A stretch of DNA of 64,000 nucleotides from JAEUHQ01 sp964538915 (GTDB taxonomy: Bacteria; Planctomycetota; UBA1135; UBA2386). Within the stretch, counting starts at the first letter, position 1, and the number at the start of each line of letters is the position of its first letter. Below are positions 1 through 7,878 of the stretch, one piece after another. Both the position numbers and the translations under genes were made by a program. The stretch is from assembly GCA_964538915.1 (NCBI GenBank), contig CAZIFB010000014.1, forward strand, positions 1 through 64,000. Direction: 5' to 3'. Below the pieces are notes generated by a model. The model was not told the DNA's origin and searched no databases. It saw only the letters and a list, made by a program, of their open reading frames with translations.

Positions 1-1863
1 GGCGGCGGCCCGAGCACCGGTGGCCCGTCCGGCCCGGGCGGCGGTGCTGGCGGCCCGAAGACGGGTGGTCGCGGCGCGCAGCTCGACGACGACCTGACCC
101 AGTGGAACTTCTGGTGGGAGTTCAACAAGGACCCGTTCATCCGCCTGAAGGACGCCGTGCAGTCCGGCGGCACGGTCACGGGCTCCGACGACTTCTATCT
201 CGGCAATCGTCGCTCCGAGGCGAAGAACTCGCTGCGTCCGACCGACGAACAGATCACCGGTGAGATCCTGCCCGCCCTGAAGAAGGCGATCGACTCGACC
301 GACCAGCGCGACATGCAGTCGTCGTGCATGGTCGCGATGGCGAAGATCGGCAAGGACCACCCCGATTTCAGCCTCATCAGCATCTTCAAGCCTCGCCTGA
401 AGCGGCCCGACCAGGAGATCCGCGAGACGGCGGCGCTGTCGATCGGCATCGCGGCGATCGCCTCCGACAAGGAAAAGGAAGTCCAGCTGCTGACGGGCCT
501 CGCGCTCGACAACGAAGACGGGCGCAAGGAAGCCGGCGGCGGGATCGACAACCGCACCCGCTCGTTCGCGTGCTACGGCCTCGGGCTCATCGCCTACCGC
601 CACGACAACGTGGAACTCAAGGCGAGCGTGCTGCAGGCGATGAAGCAGCTTCTCAACGACAAGAAGATCGGCGACCGCAACATCAAGGTCGCGGCGATCA
701 ACGCCATCAGCCTCCTCAACATCGGCACCTCCTCCGACGCCGAGAAGACTCTCATGGCGGACGCCCTCAAGGCGCTCGAGGACTACTACATGCAGAGCCT
801 CGGCGCGGGCGAGCAGCTGATCCAGTCCCACTGCCCGCCGGCGATTGCGAAGCTGCTCGGCCGTGAGGGCGGCGACGAGAGCGAACGCTTCAAGACCCTG
901 TTCGCGGACGACCTGCAGGGCAAGGGCAAGATCAAGCGCTCGAGCGACCAGATCTACCAGTCCTGCGTGGTCGCACTCGGCCAGATGGTGGCGCCGAACG
1001 ACGAGAAGGACGAGAAGAAGAACCCGGACGCGAAGTACAGCAAGCTGCTGCTCGACACCTTCCACGACCACAAGGACGTGCAGACTCGCAACTTCGCGGC
1101 CCTCGCCCTCGGCCAGGTCGGCGGCAAGCTGAACCGCGACACGCTCCTGATCGAGTTCAAGCGGGCCAAGGCGGTCGAGAAGCCGTGGTGCGCCCTCGGC
1201 CTCGGCGTCTACGCGTTCAACCGCGCCGAACACGCGAAGAACACCAACACCACTCCCGAGCCCGAGACGACCATCAGCGAATACCTGCTGGACGCGATCA
1301 AGTCGGAGAAGAACCCGACGGTCATCGGCGCCCTCGGCATCTCGCTCGGACTCGCGCAGGCGAAGGACGCCGCCGACTTCATGCGCGACCTGATGCTGTC
1401 GAGCATCGCGAAGGAGACGATGTGCGGCTACCTCTGCATCGGCCTCGCGCTGATGAACGACACCCGGTCGACCGAGTCGATCCGCGGCCTGGTGCCCCAG
1501 TCGGTCCGTCGCTACGACCTGCTGCCGCAGGCGGCGATCGCGCTCGGCAAGCTCGGCGACAAGACCGTCGCCGAAGAACTGCAGAAGCTGATGACGGACG
1601 GTGAGCCCAACCTCGCGAAGCTCTCCGCGATCGCGTCGGCGCTCGGCTTCATCGGCGACAGCCGCACGATCTCGCCGCTCAAGAAGATGCTCTTCGACGA
1701 GAAGCTCGGCCACCTGTCGCGCGCCTTCGCTGCGGTCGCGCTCGGCGGCATCGCCGACAAGGAGTCGCTGCCGTGGAACAGCAAGATCGGCACGAACATC
1801 AACTACCGTGCGTCGGTCGAAACGCTGACGAACCAGAACACGGGCATCCTCGACATCCTGTGA
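1..1863 (+). CDS. HEAT-repeat protein, 5' end outside window
   Basis: The frame is open from the first base to a TGA at 1861-1863, so the gene begins upstream of the window and 620 codons are visible. The visible N-terminal part is a Gly/Pro/Ser-rich linker (codons 1-26) followed by a Trp-rich block with the string WNFWWEFNKDPF, then about 550 residues of helical repeats with the alternating Ala/Leu/Gly pattern of HEAT or PBS-lyase-type repeats (for example RETAALSIGIAAI, RNFAALALGQVG, LSRAFAAVALGGIA). HEAT solenoids are protein-binding scaffolds; no catalytic residues are visible. The same Trp-rich block followed by HEAT repeats is, to my recollection, a planctomycete family type. A GTG at 157 lies inside the frame and is unlikely to be the true start. 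Partner and role unknown. Confidence 0.8.
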   Translation, partial: GGGPSTGGPSGPGGGAGGPKTGGRGAQLDDDLTQWNFWWEFNKDPFIRLKDAVQSGGTVTGSDDFYLGNRRSEAKNSLRPTDEQITGEILPALKKAIDSTDQRDMQSSCMVAMAKIGKDHPDFSLISIFKPRLKRPDQEIRETAALSIGIAAIASDKEKEVQLLTGLALDNEDGRKEAGGGIDNRTRSFACYGLGLIAYRHDNVELKASVLQAMKQLLNDKKIGDRNIKVAAINAISLLNIGTSSDAEKTLMADALKALEDYYMQSLGAGEQLIQSHCPPAIAKLLGREGGDESERFKTLFADDLQGKGKIKRSSDQIYQSCVVALGQMVAPNDEKDEKKNPDAKYSKLLLDTFHDHKDVQTRNFAALALGQVGGKLNRDTLLIEFKRAKAVEKPWCALGLGVYAFNRAEHAKNTNTTPEPETTISEYLLDAIKSEKNPTVIGALGISLGLAQAKDAADFMRDLMLSSIAKETMCGYLCIGLALMNDTRSTESIRGLVPQSVRRYDLLPQAAIALGKLGDKTVAEELQKLMTDGEPNLAKLSAIASALGFIGDSRTISPLKKMLFDEKLGHLSRAFAAVALGGIADKESLPWNSKIGTNINYRASVETLTNQNTGILDIL

Positions 1864-1906
1864 TCGAGATGCGGCGGTGATCTGGCGAGGCCAGACGTCG
1901 CGCAAA

Positions 1907-1942
1907 CCGGGGCTCCCGAGCGTTCTCGCTCGGGAGCCCCGG
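1907..1942. terminator. Bidirectional intrinsic terminator, 16-bp perfect stem
   Basis: Left arm 1907-1922 (CCGGGGCTCCCGAGCG) and right arm 1927-1942 are exact reverse complements around a TTCT loop. It sits between the convergent HEAT gene (stop 1863) and the spermidine-synthase-like gene (stop 1948). On the plus strand it is followed by TCGTTTC, on the minus strand by GGTTTGC read outward, so neither side has a long T tract, but the stem is very stable and could end transcripts from both sides. Confidence 0.8.
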
Positions 1943-1947
1943 TCGTT

Positions 1948-3951
1948 TCACGACCAGCGGCGGACGACGAGGACGCCCGTCGCGAACGCCAGCAGCAACG
2001 CCACCTCGAGCCAGGCCGCGCGTGCGGCCACGTCGGCGGCCCGCTGCACGGGCAGCGCCTCCTCCGTCACCGTGCGGAGCTTCGAGGCGACGCGATCGCG
2101 AGCCGCCTGGTCCGGGGTGAGCCGCTGTGCCGCTTCGTACTCGAGCGCCGCGGCGTGCAAGTGGCGCAACGACCACCTCGCGTCACCGGCGATCTCGCGC
2201 AGGTAGGCCGACTCCGCACGACTGGTGCGCACTGCGGCAAGCACGGCACCCCAGTCGCGAAGGGTCGCAGCGGGGAACGCAGCCGCCTCCGCGGCAACGG
2301 CGTCCCGATCGCCGTCACAGACGACGAGCGTGCATGGATCGCGCCTTTCCACGTAGCTCGCCAGCAGCAGGCGATCCAGCACCGGGCGGTCGTCGACGAG
2401 GACTTCCGTCGCCCCTTCGAACCGCGCCCAAGCGGCGGGTTGAGCCGCGAACGAAACGACACGGCGCCACTGCTGCAGATCGTCTGCGGAGAGCCGCTCC
2501 CCGCCGAACACGAATCCCGTCAGTCGTTCGGGAGCCAGCGGCCGACCGCGGCGTGCCGCGAGCAGGAAGTTGCGGGACGACGGTACGGGCAACGCCATGG
2601 ACTCGCCGAAGACCGATGCCAGCGTCTCCCCGATCGCGCGCAACACCGGATCGTCGCGTTCGAGGGCTCCAACGTTGCACACGAGAACACCGCCGTCGAC
2701 GAGGCGCTCCTTCGCCGCGGTGAAGAACTCGCGGCTCGCCAGGTGTGCGGGCACGTAGACCTGGTGCGCGTACGCGTCGACATGGATCACGTGCCACGAG
2801 CGCGCCGCCCGTTCGAGGAACACCCGCCCGTCGACCACGAAGGCGTCCCCTGGCGCCTTCTCGGCGCCGAAGAAGCGGTCCCCCAGTTCGCGGCACGCTG
2901 GGTCGATGTCGACGCCGTCGACAGCCGCCCCCGGATGGCAACCCGCGTAGACCGTACGAAGGGACCCCGCGGCGTCACCGATCGACAAGGCCCGCAGCCC
3001 TTCCGGTCGCGCACCGTCGCCCGCCAGGATCGGCCCGACCGCGTGCCAGTCGTAGTAGGCGCCGCCGGTGAGCGAGGAGCCCTCGACGTGGATCGAGTGG
3101 AACGAATCGAGCCCTTCGTTCACGACGAGCAGGGTGCGCGGCGCCCCGTCGGGCGGCGACTCACGCTGCACCTGGAGGAACTGCACGACGCTCTCCCGCT
3201 CGGCGACAAGTTGGCGACCAGGCGGCGCCGCGCGCAACGGACCATCGAGCCCGATGGCGGCCGAGATCCCGACGGCCAGAGCCGCGGCAGCGGCGGCCCC
3301 CGACGACCGTCGCGACACGGCGACCAGGACACCGGCCAGCACCAACGCGACACCCGCACCCACCATGGTCACGCGACAGCCGAACCCGGGCACGAGCCAG
3401 TGTGTCGCCGCGAAGGTCCCGACCAGGCTGCCGACCGTGCCGGCCGCACCCACGCCACCCGCAGCCCGTCCGACGTCCGTGCCGCGCCGCGTGAGCAGCG
3501 ACACCAGGAGCGGCGACACCGCGCCGAGCAGCACCATCGGGGCCGCGAACAACACTCCCGTCGCGACGAACGATCCGCGCACGAGCGCGGGCATCGCGGC
3601 ATCCAGCGGCAGGTCGGCCGGCAAGAGCCAGGCGCCGAGTGTCGGCGCCACGAAGGGGACTCCGCCGAAGACGGTGCCCGCGGCGATCAGCAGGCGCGAG
3701 GGCCACTTCGCGGCGTCCCGACGGCCGGCGAGGCGACCGCCCATCCAGGCTCCGACCGCGAGTGCGGCGAGGATCAGTCCGATGACGTTCGTCCAGACGT
3801 AGGCGCTGTCGCCGAAGTGGGGCGCAAGGATCCGGACGGCCGCGAGTTCGGTGACCATGCACGAGAACCCGGCGACGCCGGCCGCGGCGACGGAGCGCAC
3901 GCGCCCTGCGCCCGCGCTCCCGGCGGCGGGCGCTGCGGCCGGCGCGGTCAC
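1948..3951 (-). CDS. Membrane-fused spermidine-synthase-like protein
   Basis: 667 residues. The N-terminal half (about residues 18-240) holds six to seven hydrophobic segments; the middle (about 300-470) is a class I SAM-dependent methyltransferase/aminopropyltransferase fold with SIGDAAG near residue 322, VDGVDIDP, and HVDAYAHQVYVPAHL near 387. This matches the family of MFS-like membrane domain fused to spermidine synthase. The substrate of such fusions is mostly unknown, so polyamine synthesis should not be assumed. The C-terminal about 130 residues are helical and end in one more membrane segment followed by RRWS. Start: the GTG at 3951 overlaps the TGA of the upstream gene (GTGA), implying translational coupling. 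The frame stays open much further upstream, but that part is antisense-like sequence over another gene. Confidence 0.8.
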   Translation of the reverse strand: MTAPAAAPAAGSAGAGRVRSVAAAGVAGFSCMVTELAAVRILAPHFGDSAYVWTNVIGLILAALAVGAWMGGRLAGRRDAAKWPSRLLIAAGTVFGGVPFVAPTLGAWLLPADLPLDAAMPALVRGSFVATGVLFAAPMVLLGAVSPLLVSLLTRRGTDVGRAAGGVGAAGTVGSLVGTFAATHWLVPGFGCRVTMVGAGVALVLAGVLVAVSRRSSGAAAAAALAVGISAAIGLDGPLRAAPPGRQLVAERESVVQFLQVQRESPPDGAPRTLLVVNEGLDSFHSIHVEGSSLTGGAYYDWHAVGPILAGDGARPEGLRALSIGDAAGSLRTVYAGCHPGAAVDGVDIDPACRELGDRFFGAEKAPGDAFVVDGRVFLERAARSWHVIHVDAYAHQVYVPAHLASREFFTAAKERLVDGGVLVCNVGALERDDPVLRAIGETLASVFGESMALPVPSSRNFLLAARRGRPLAPERLTGFVFGGERLSADDLQQWRRVVSFAAQPAAWARFEGATEVLVDDRPVLDRLLLASYVERRDPCTLVVCDGDRDAVAAEAAAFPAATLRDWGAVLAAVRTSRAESAYLREIAGDARWSLRHLHAAALEYEAAQRLTPDQAARDRVASKLRTVTEEALPVQRAADVAARAAWLEVALLLAFATGVLVVRRWS

Positions 3952-5360
3952 TTCTTCTCGCCGTTCTCGGCGGCGGGCTTCGGCACCGTGCTCTTGAACT
4001 CGACCGGGAAGAGGAAGTCCCAGTCGCGGCGGCCGATCATGCGGTCCCGCATGTCGCGGAACGAACGCTTGCGCGTCTCGGGGACGGCCTTGTCGTTGAT
4101 GACGACGGTGAACTCCTTGTCGAGGTCGACCAGATCGTCGTTCAGGAAGAGCACGAAGCTCTGCACACCACGCGACTTCACGACGATGCGGTTCGTGGCG
4201 CGCTCGGCTTCGACTTCGATCCGGGCGCGTGAGTCCACCGGGACGCCGAGCAGCGGGTCCGCGACGTCGATGCTCACCCAATAGGCCCGCTTGAAGCGGT
4301 CGTGGTTCGGCTCGATCACGACCTTGGGCGGCGACATCGTCCGGCGCTGCTTGCCCATCCACTCCTCGATCGCGCCGGCGGACGCCTTGTGCGGATACTC
4401 GTCCGTCGCATCGAGAACGGTCGTGGTGCCGGGAGAGACCGCGTCGAGGCGCTGCTTCAAGGCGTCGACCACCGCGCCGTTCTTGTCGGTCTTCAGCATC
4501 AGCACCGGCTTGCCGAACAGACTGCCGATGCGCAGGTCGTCGACCGCGACCGGATGCCGCAGCACGATGCCAGCGAACCGGTCGGGGAACATCGACAGGA
4601 ACCGCAGGCCGAAGCCCGACGAGCCGCGACCGCAGTCGAGGAAGACGGCGTTGCGGTCGACGTTGAAGTTCATCGTCAGCTCCCGCATGCCGCTGAAGAC
4701 CGCGCGGTTGCGACGCTCCTCCTCCGCCTCGTCGCCTTCGCGGCTGAAGTCGGGCATCGTGTCGAGTTCGAGCTCCGCGGGGAACGCGCACACGTGCACG
4801 ATCGACGACGTGACGAGGTTGGTCTTGTCCCACACCGCGGCGAAGTAGTCCGCCGGCTTCGTCCAGGGCCCGGTGCCGTCGGCAGCCACGGTGCCCGGCA
4901 TCACCATGACCGTGCGGTGCGCCTTGTCCGCCTTGTAGGCCTTCGGGAGGAAGACCGCGTACTCGGTGCCGTCGTCCTTGGCCTTCTCGGTCCGCAGCTG
5001 GCCGGTCGAGAACGACGGGGGCGCGACGACGAAGCAGTTGTCGAAGATGGCGCGCATGTCGACCATCGAGGCGACGAGGTTGCCCTTCTTCTCGAACTTC
5101 GCCCACTCCTTGTCGAACTCGTCGCGCGCCTTGTCGCGAGCGCGCCCGGTCTTCTCGCGGGGCCTCACACCGGTCGCGGCGTCGAACGCCTCGGTCGCGT
5201 CGATGTACTTGACGAGCTTGGCGCGGAGCGCCTCCTGCTCGGCCGGCGCCAGCAACGGCGCCTTGCCCCCGGAATTCGGGTCCTGACCCGTGGCAGGCGC
5301 GCCGCCCTGCGGCAACACGAAGGTGAGCGGGGCGAGCACGAGCGAGACCAGTACGGGCAT
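3948..5360 (-). CDS. Secreted alpha/beta-hydrolase-like protein, nucleophile in doubt
   Basis: 470 residues beginning with a hydrophobic export signal (MPVLVSLVLAPLTFVLPQ). The middle has an alpha/beta-hydrolase-like order: a strand with VMVMPGT, then VFLDCGRGSSGFGLRFLSMF followed by PDRFAGIVLRHP, which resembles the nucleophile elbow and following helix of esterase-D or PHB-depolymerase-like enzymes. The elbow reads G-R-G-S-S-G-F-G instead of G-x-S-x-G, so the usual serine position is a glycine if aligned on the flanking glycines. The C-terminal about 110 residues look like a beta-rich accessory domain. A GAGG ribosome-binding site precedes ATG 5360. It is 132 bases downstream of purM and overlaps the next gene by 4 bases. 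Substrate unknown; could be a non-catalytic relative. Confidence 0.65.
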   Translation of the reverse strand: MPVLVSLVLAPLTFVLPQGGAPATGQDPNSGGKAPLLAPAEQEALRAKLVKYIDATEAFDAATGVRPREKTGRARDKARDEFDKEWAKFEKKGNLVASMVDMRAIFDNCFVVAPPSFSTGQLRTEKAKDDGTEYAVFLPKAYKADKAHRTVMVMPGTVAADGTGPWTKPADYFAAVWDKTNLVTSSIVHVCAFPAELELDTMPDFSREGDEAEEERRNRAVFSGMRELTMNFNVDRNAVFLDCGRGSSGFGLRFLSMFPDRFAGIVLRHPVAVDDLRIGSLFGKPVLMLKTDKNGAVVDALKQRLDAVSPGTTTVLDATDEYPHKASAGAIEEWMGKQRRTMSPPKVVIEPNHDRFKRAYWVSIDVADPLLGVPVDSRARIEVEAERATNRIVVKSRGVQSFVLFLNDDLVDLDKEFTVVINDKAVPETRKRSFRDMRDRMIGRRDWDFLFPVEFKSTVPKPAAENGEKK

Positions 5361-5492
5361 CGGATCCTCGGTTCAGGAACGGACGGCGCGCGGACACCGC
5401 GCGGCATCAGGGGGCATGAGGAGGTTATCGGGAGGAAGCGAACGGAGCCACCGGGCCACGAGCGCCCGGCAACGACCGCCGCCGGCCGCCGC

Positions 5493-6533
5493 TCACGCGA
5501 GGACCACCGACTGGTCGCCGGTGGTCACTTCGCCGAGCGCAAAGGCCTCTTCGCCGAGCTCTCGCAGACTTTGTGTCACCACCGCGACGTGCTGCGGCCG
5601 CACGAACAGCACCATGCCGACCCCCATGTTGAGCACGCGGTAGGCCTCTGCGGCGGACACGGATCCGCGCTTCACGATCAGCTCGCAGATGGGCAGCGGC
5701 GGGATCTTCGCCGTGTCGATCCGGACGCCGGTGCCCTTCGGCAGGACCCGCGGCACGTTGTCGGGCAGGCCGCCGCCCGTGATGTGCGCCATGCCCGTCA
5801 ACTGGCCGCGCTGAACGAGCGGCAGGCACTGGCGCAGGTAGCTCCGGTGCACGGCGAGCAACGCCTCCGCCACGGACTTGCCCTGAAGTTCCGGCGGACG
5901 ATCGCCGAGCTGCAGCCCGGCATCCTGGAAGATCACGCGGCGCGCCAGCGAGTAGCCATTGGTGTGCAGCCCGGAACTCCGCAGTCCGAGCAGCTTGTCG
6001 CCGACCTGGATGCGCGAGCCGTCGAGCAGCTGCTCGCGCGGCACGCATCCGACGATCGTGCCGGCGACGTCGACTTCGCCGTCGCGGTAGACGCCGGGCA
6101 TCTCCGCGGTCTCGCCGCCGATGAGCGCGCAACCGTTCTCCCGGCACGCGGCAGCGAGACCGTCGATGATCTGCTGGACGAGGCTCGGCTGCATCGGCGA
6201 CATCGCGATGTAGTCGAGGAAGAAGAGCGGCCGCGCACCCTGCACGAGGATGTCGTTCACGCAGTGGTTGACGAGGTCCTCGCCGACGCTCCCCATGCGG
6301 CCGTGCTGGCGCGCGATCATCACCTTCGTGCCGACGCCGTCGGTCGACGCCACGAGGAGGTTGCCACCGGCGCCCGCGGCCACCGGGTCGAAGAGGCCGC
6401 CGAACATCCCGACGTCGCCGACGACGCCCTTCGTGTAGGTGGAACGGATCGCCGCCGCGGCGCCGGACACCGCTGCGTACTTCTTGTCGATGTCGACGCC
6501 CGCGCGCTGGTACGCGGAGGAAGGCTCAGTCAC
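5493..6533 (-). CDS. purM: Phosphoribosylformylglycinamidine cyclo-ligase (AIR synthase)
   Basis: 346 residues, the family's usual length. Catalyses ATP-dependent closure of formylglycinamidine ribonucleotide to aminoimidazole ribonucleotide, step five of de novo purine synthesis, in the cytosol. Family motifs are intact: the N-terminal YQRAGVDIDKK, STDGVGTKV, VNHCVNDILVQGARPLFFLDY, the ATP-site GGETAEMPGVY, GLHTNGYSLAR, and the C-terminal MAHITGGGLPDNVPR and NMGVGM. Start is the GTG at 6533 with GGAG about 8 bases upstream; the frame remains open further upstream but without family similarity. It is divergent from dxr with 160 bases between. A 9-bp stem hairpin lies just before its ribosome-binding site (6550-6571). 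Confidence 0.96.
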   Translation of the reverse strand: MTEPSSAYQRAGVDIDKKYAAVSGAAAAIRSTYTKGVVGDVGMFGGLFDPVAAGAGGNLLVASTDGVGTKVMIARQHGRMGSVGEDLVNHCVNDILVQGARPLFFLDYIAMSPMQPSLVQQIIDGLAAACRENGCALIGGETAEMPGVYRDGEVDVAGTIVGCVPREQLLDGSRIQVGDKLLGLRSSGLHTNGYSLARRVIFQDAGLQLGDRPPELQGKSVAEALLAVHRSYLRQCLPLVQRGQLTGMAHITGGGLPDNVPRVLPKGTGVRIDTAKIPPLPICELIVKRGSVSAAEAYRVLNMGVGMVLFVRPQHVAVVTQSLRELGEEAFALGEVTTGDQSVVLA

Positions 6534-6549
6534 GTCTCTGCTCCGAACA

Positions 6550-6571
6550 GGCGACGCGTCACCGCGTCGCC
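6550..6571 (-). promoter_or_regulatory. Inverted repeat in the purM leader
   Basis: GGCGACGCG (6550-6558), loop TCAC, then its exact reverse complement (6563-6571). It ends 16 bases before the purM GTG, immediately upstream of the GGAG ribosome-binding site. It could be an operator or an mRNA hairpin affecting initiation, or chance in GC-rich DNA. No regulator is identifiable. Confidence 0.35.
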
Positions 6572-6681
6572 GAAGGGTCTCATGGCACGCGAACGGCACG
6601 TCCGTCGCGGCGGGCGGATCATCGGGTCGCCTGGCAACGCCGGCAACAACTGCTTCCGGTTGCTTTCGCGCACTCTCCGTC

Positions 6682-6687
6682 GATGAT
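6682..6687 (+). promoter_or_regulatory. Possible -10 element of dxr
   Basis: GATGAT, six bases before the dxr GTG at 6694. It matches TATAAT at four of six positions and sits at the spacing seen for the stronger TANNNT elements elsewhere in the window; weak on its own. Confidence 0.25.
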
Positions 6688-6693
6688 CCTCGT

Positions 6694-7878
6694 GTGTCGA
6701 GACGGCGCGTGGCGATCCTCGGTTGCACCGGTTCGGTGGGCGGACAAGCCCTCGACGTGGTCGCCGAACACGGGGCGCGCTTCGAATGCGGTCTGCTCGC
6801 CGCCCACCGCAGCGCCGACGCACTCCTGCGCGCCGCGACCCGGCACCGCCCGGCTGCCGCCTGCCTCACCGGATGCGACGCCGCACCTCCAGGGCTACCC
6901 GCCGGCACGCGCTTCCACGCCGGGCCCGACGGCCTGCTCGCGGCGCTCGACGAGACCGCGCCCGACGTCGTGTTGAACGCGATCACCGGGGCCGCGGGTC
7001 TCGCGGCCTCCGAGTGGACCCTGCGAACGGGCCGCACGCTCGCGCTGGCGAACAAGGAGTCGCTCGTCGTGGCGGGCGAGCACCTGATGGCCCTCGCGGC
7101 GAAGAGCGGCGCCCGCATCCTGCCGGTCGACAGCGAACACTGCGCTGTGTTCCAGTGCCTCGACGGCGAGTCGCCTCGCGCAGTCCGTCGCATCTGGCTG
7201 ACCGGATCGGGCGGCCCGTTCCGCAACCGCCCGCTCGACACCTTCGCGACGATCACCTCCGCCGAGGCATTGCGTCACCCGACGTGGAACATGGGTCCGC
7301 GCATCACGATCGGCAGCGCCACGATGATGAACAAGGCGTTCGAGGTCCTCGAAGCGCACTGGCTGTTCGGCCTGCCCGCCGAGGCCATCCAGGTGGTGAT
7401 CCACCCGCAGAGCATCGTGCACTCGATGGTCGAGTTCGTGGACGGATCGATCCTCGCGCAGTGCGGCGTGCCCGACATGCGGGTGCCGATCCTCTTCTGT
7501 CTCGGCTACCCCGAACGCCTGCCCTCGGCCTTCCAGCCGTTCGATCCCGTTCGCTGGCGCAGCCTCGAGTTCCTGCCGTTCGACCCCGCTCGCTATCCCG
7601 CGGTCCCGCTCGCGTACGACGTGCTGCGGGCGGGCGGCGACAGCGGCGCCGTGCTGAACGCCGCCGACGAAGTCGCTACTGCCGCGTTCCTCGACGGTCG
7701 CATCCCGTTCCCGTCGATCACCGCGACGACCGCGACGATCCTCGCCGGGCGGAAGCCGCGCCGGATCGACTCGCTCCGCGACGTGTTCGATGCCGATGCG
7801 GAAGGGCGACGACTGGCCGAACACGCCATCGCTGCGGCCGCCTCCCCGCTCCCCACTCCCCGCACCGCTCCCTCCTGA
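6694..7878 (+). CDS. dxr: 1-deoxy-D-xylulose 5-phosphate reductoisomerase
   Basis: 394 residues, normal length. First committed enzyme of the MEP isoprenoid pathway: NADPH-dependent conversion of DXP to 2-C-methyl-D-erythritol 4-phosphate. Visible motifs: NADPH-binding VAILGCTGSVGGQALDVV, ALANKES, the metal/substrate residues in LPVDSEHCAVFQ, TGSGGPFR, HPTWNMGPRITIGSATMMNK, IHPQSIVHSMVEF and QCGVPDMR. The start is GTG 6694, directly before the Rossmann strand (VSRRRVAILG). The stop codon overlaps the ATG of the next gene (TGATG), so the two are coupled; dxr next to an RseP/S2P protease gene is a common bacterial arrangement. ispE of the same pathway is at 20 kb. Confidence 0.96.
   Translation: MSRRRVAILGCTGSVGGQALDVVAEHGARFECGLLAAHRSADALLRAATRHRPAAACLTGCDAAPPGLPAGTRFHAGPDGLLAALDETAPDVVLNAITGAAGLAASEWTLRTGRTLALANKESLVVAGEHLMALAAKSGARILPVDSEHCAVFQCLDGESPRAVRRIWLTGSGGPFRNRPLDTFATITSAEALRHPTWNMGPRITIGSATMMNKAFEVLEAHWLFGLPAEAIQVVIHPQSIVHSMVEFVDGSILAQCGVPDMRVPILFCLGYPERLPSAFQPFDPVRWRSLEFLPFDPARYPAVPLAYDVLRAGGDSGAVLNAADEVATAAFLDGRIPFPSITATTATILAGRKPRRIDSLRDVFDADAEGRRLAEHAIAAAASPLPTPRTAPS

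Noticed and set aside
2155..4284. 709-codon plus-strand open frame
   Set aside because: Antisense to the spermidine-synthase-like and hydrolase-like genes, which have clear family motifs.
5451..5469. Hairpin CCGGGC / GCCCGG after purM
   Set aside because: Only 6 bp with a 7-base loop and no T tract; not convincing as a terminator.
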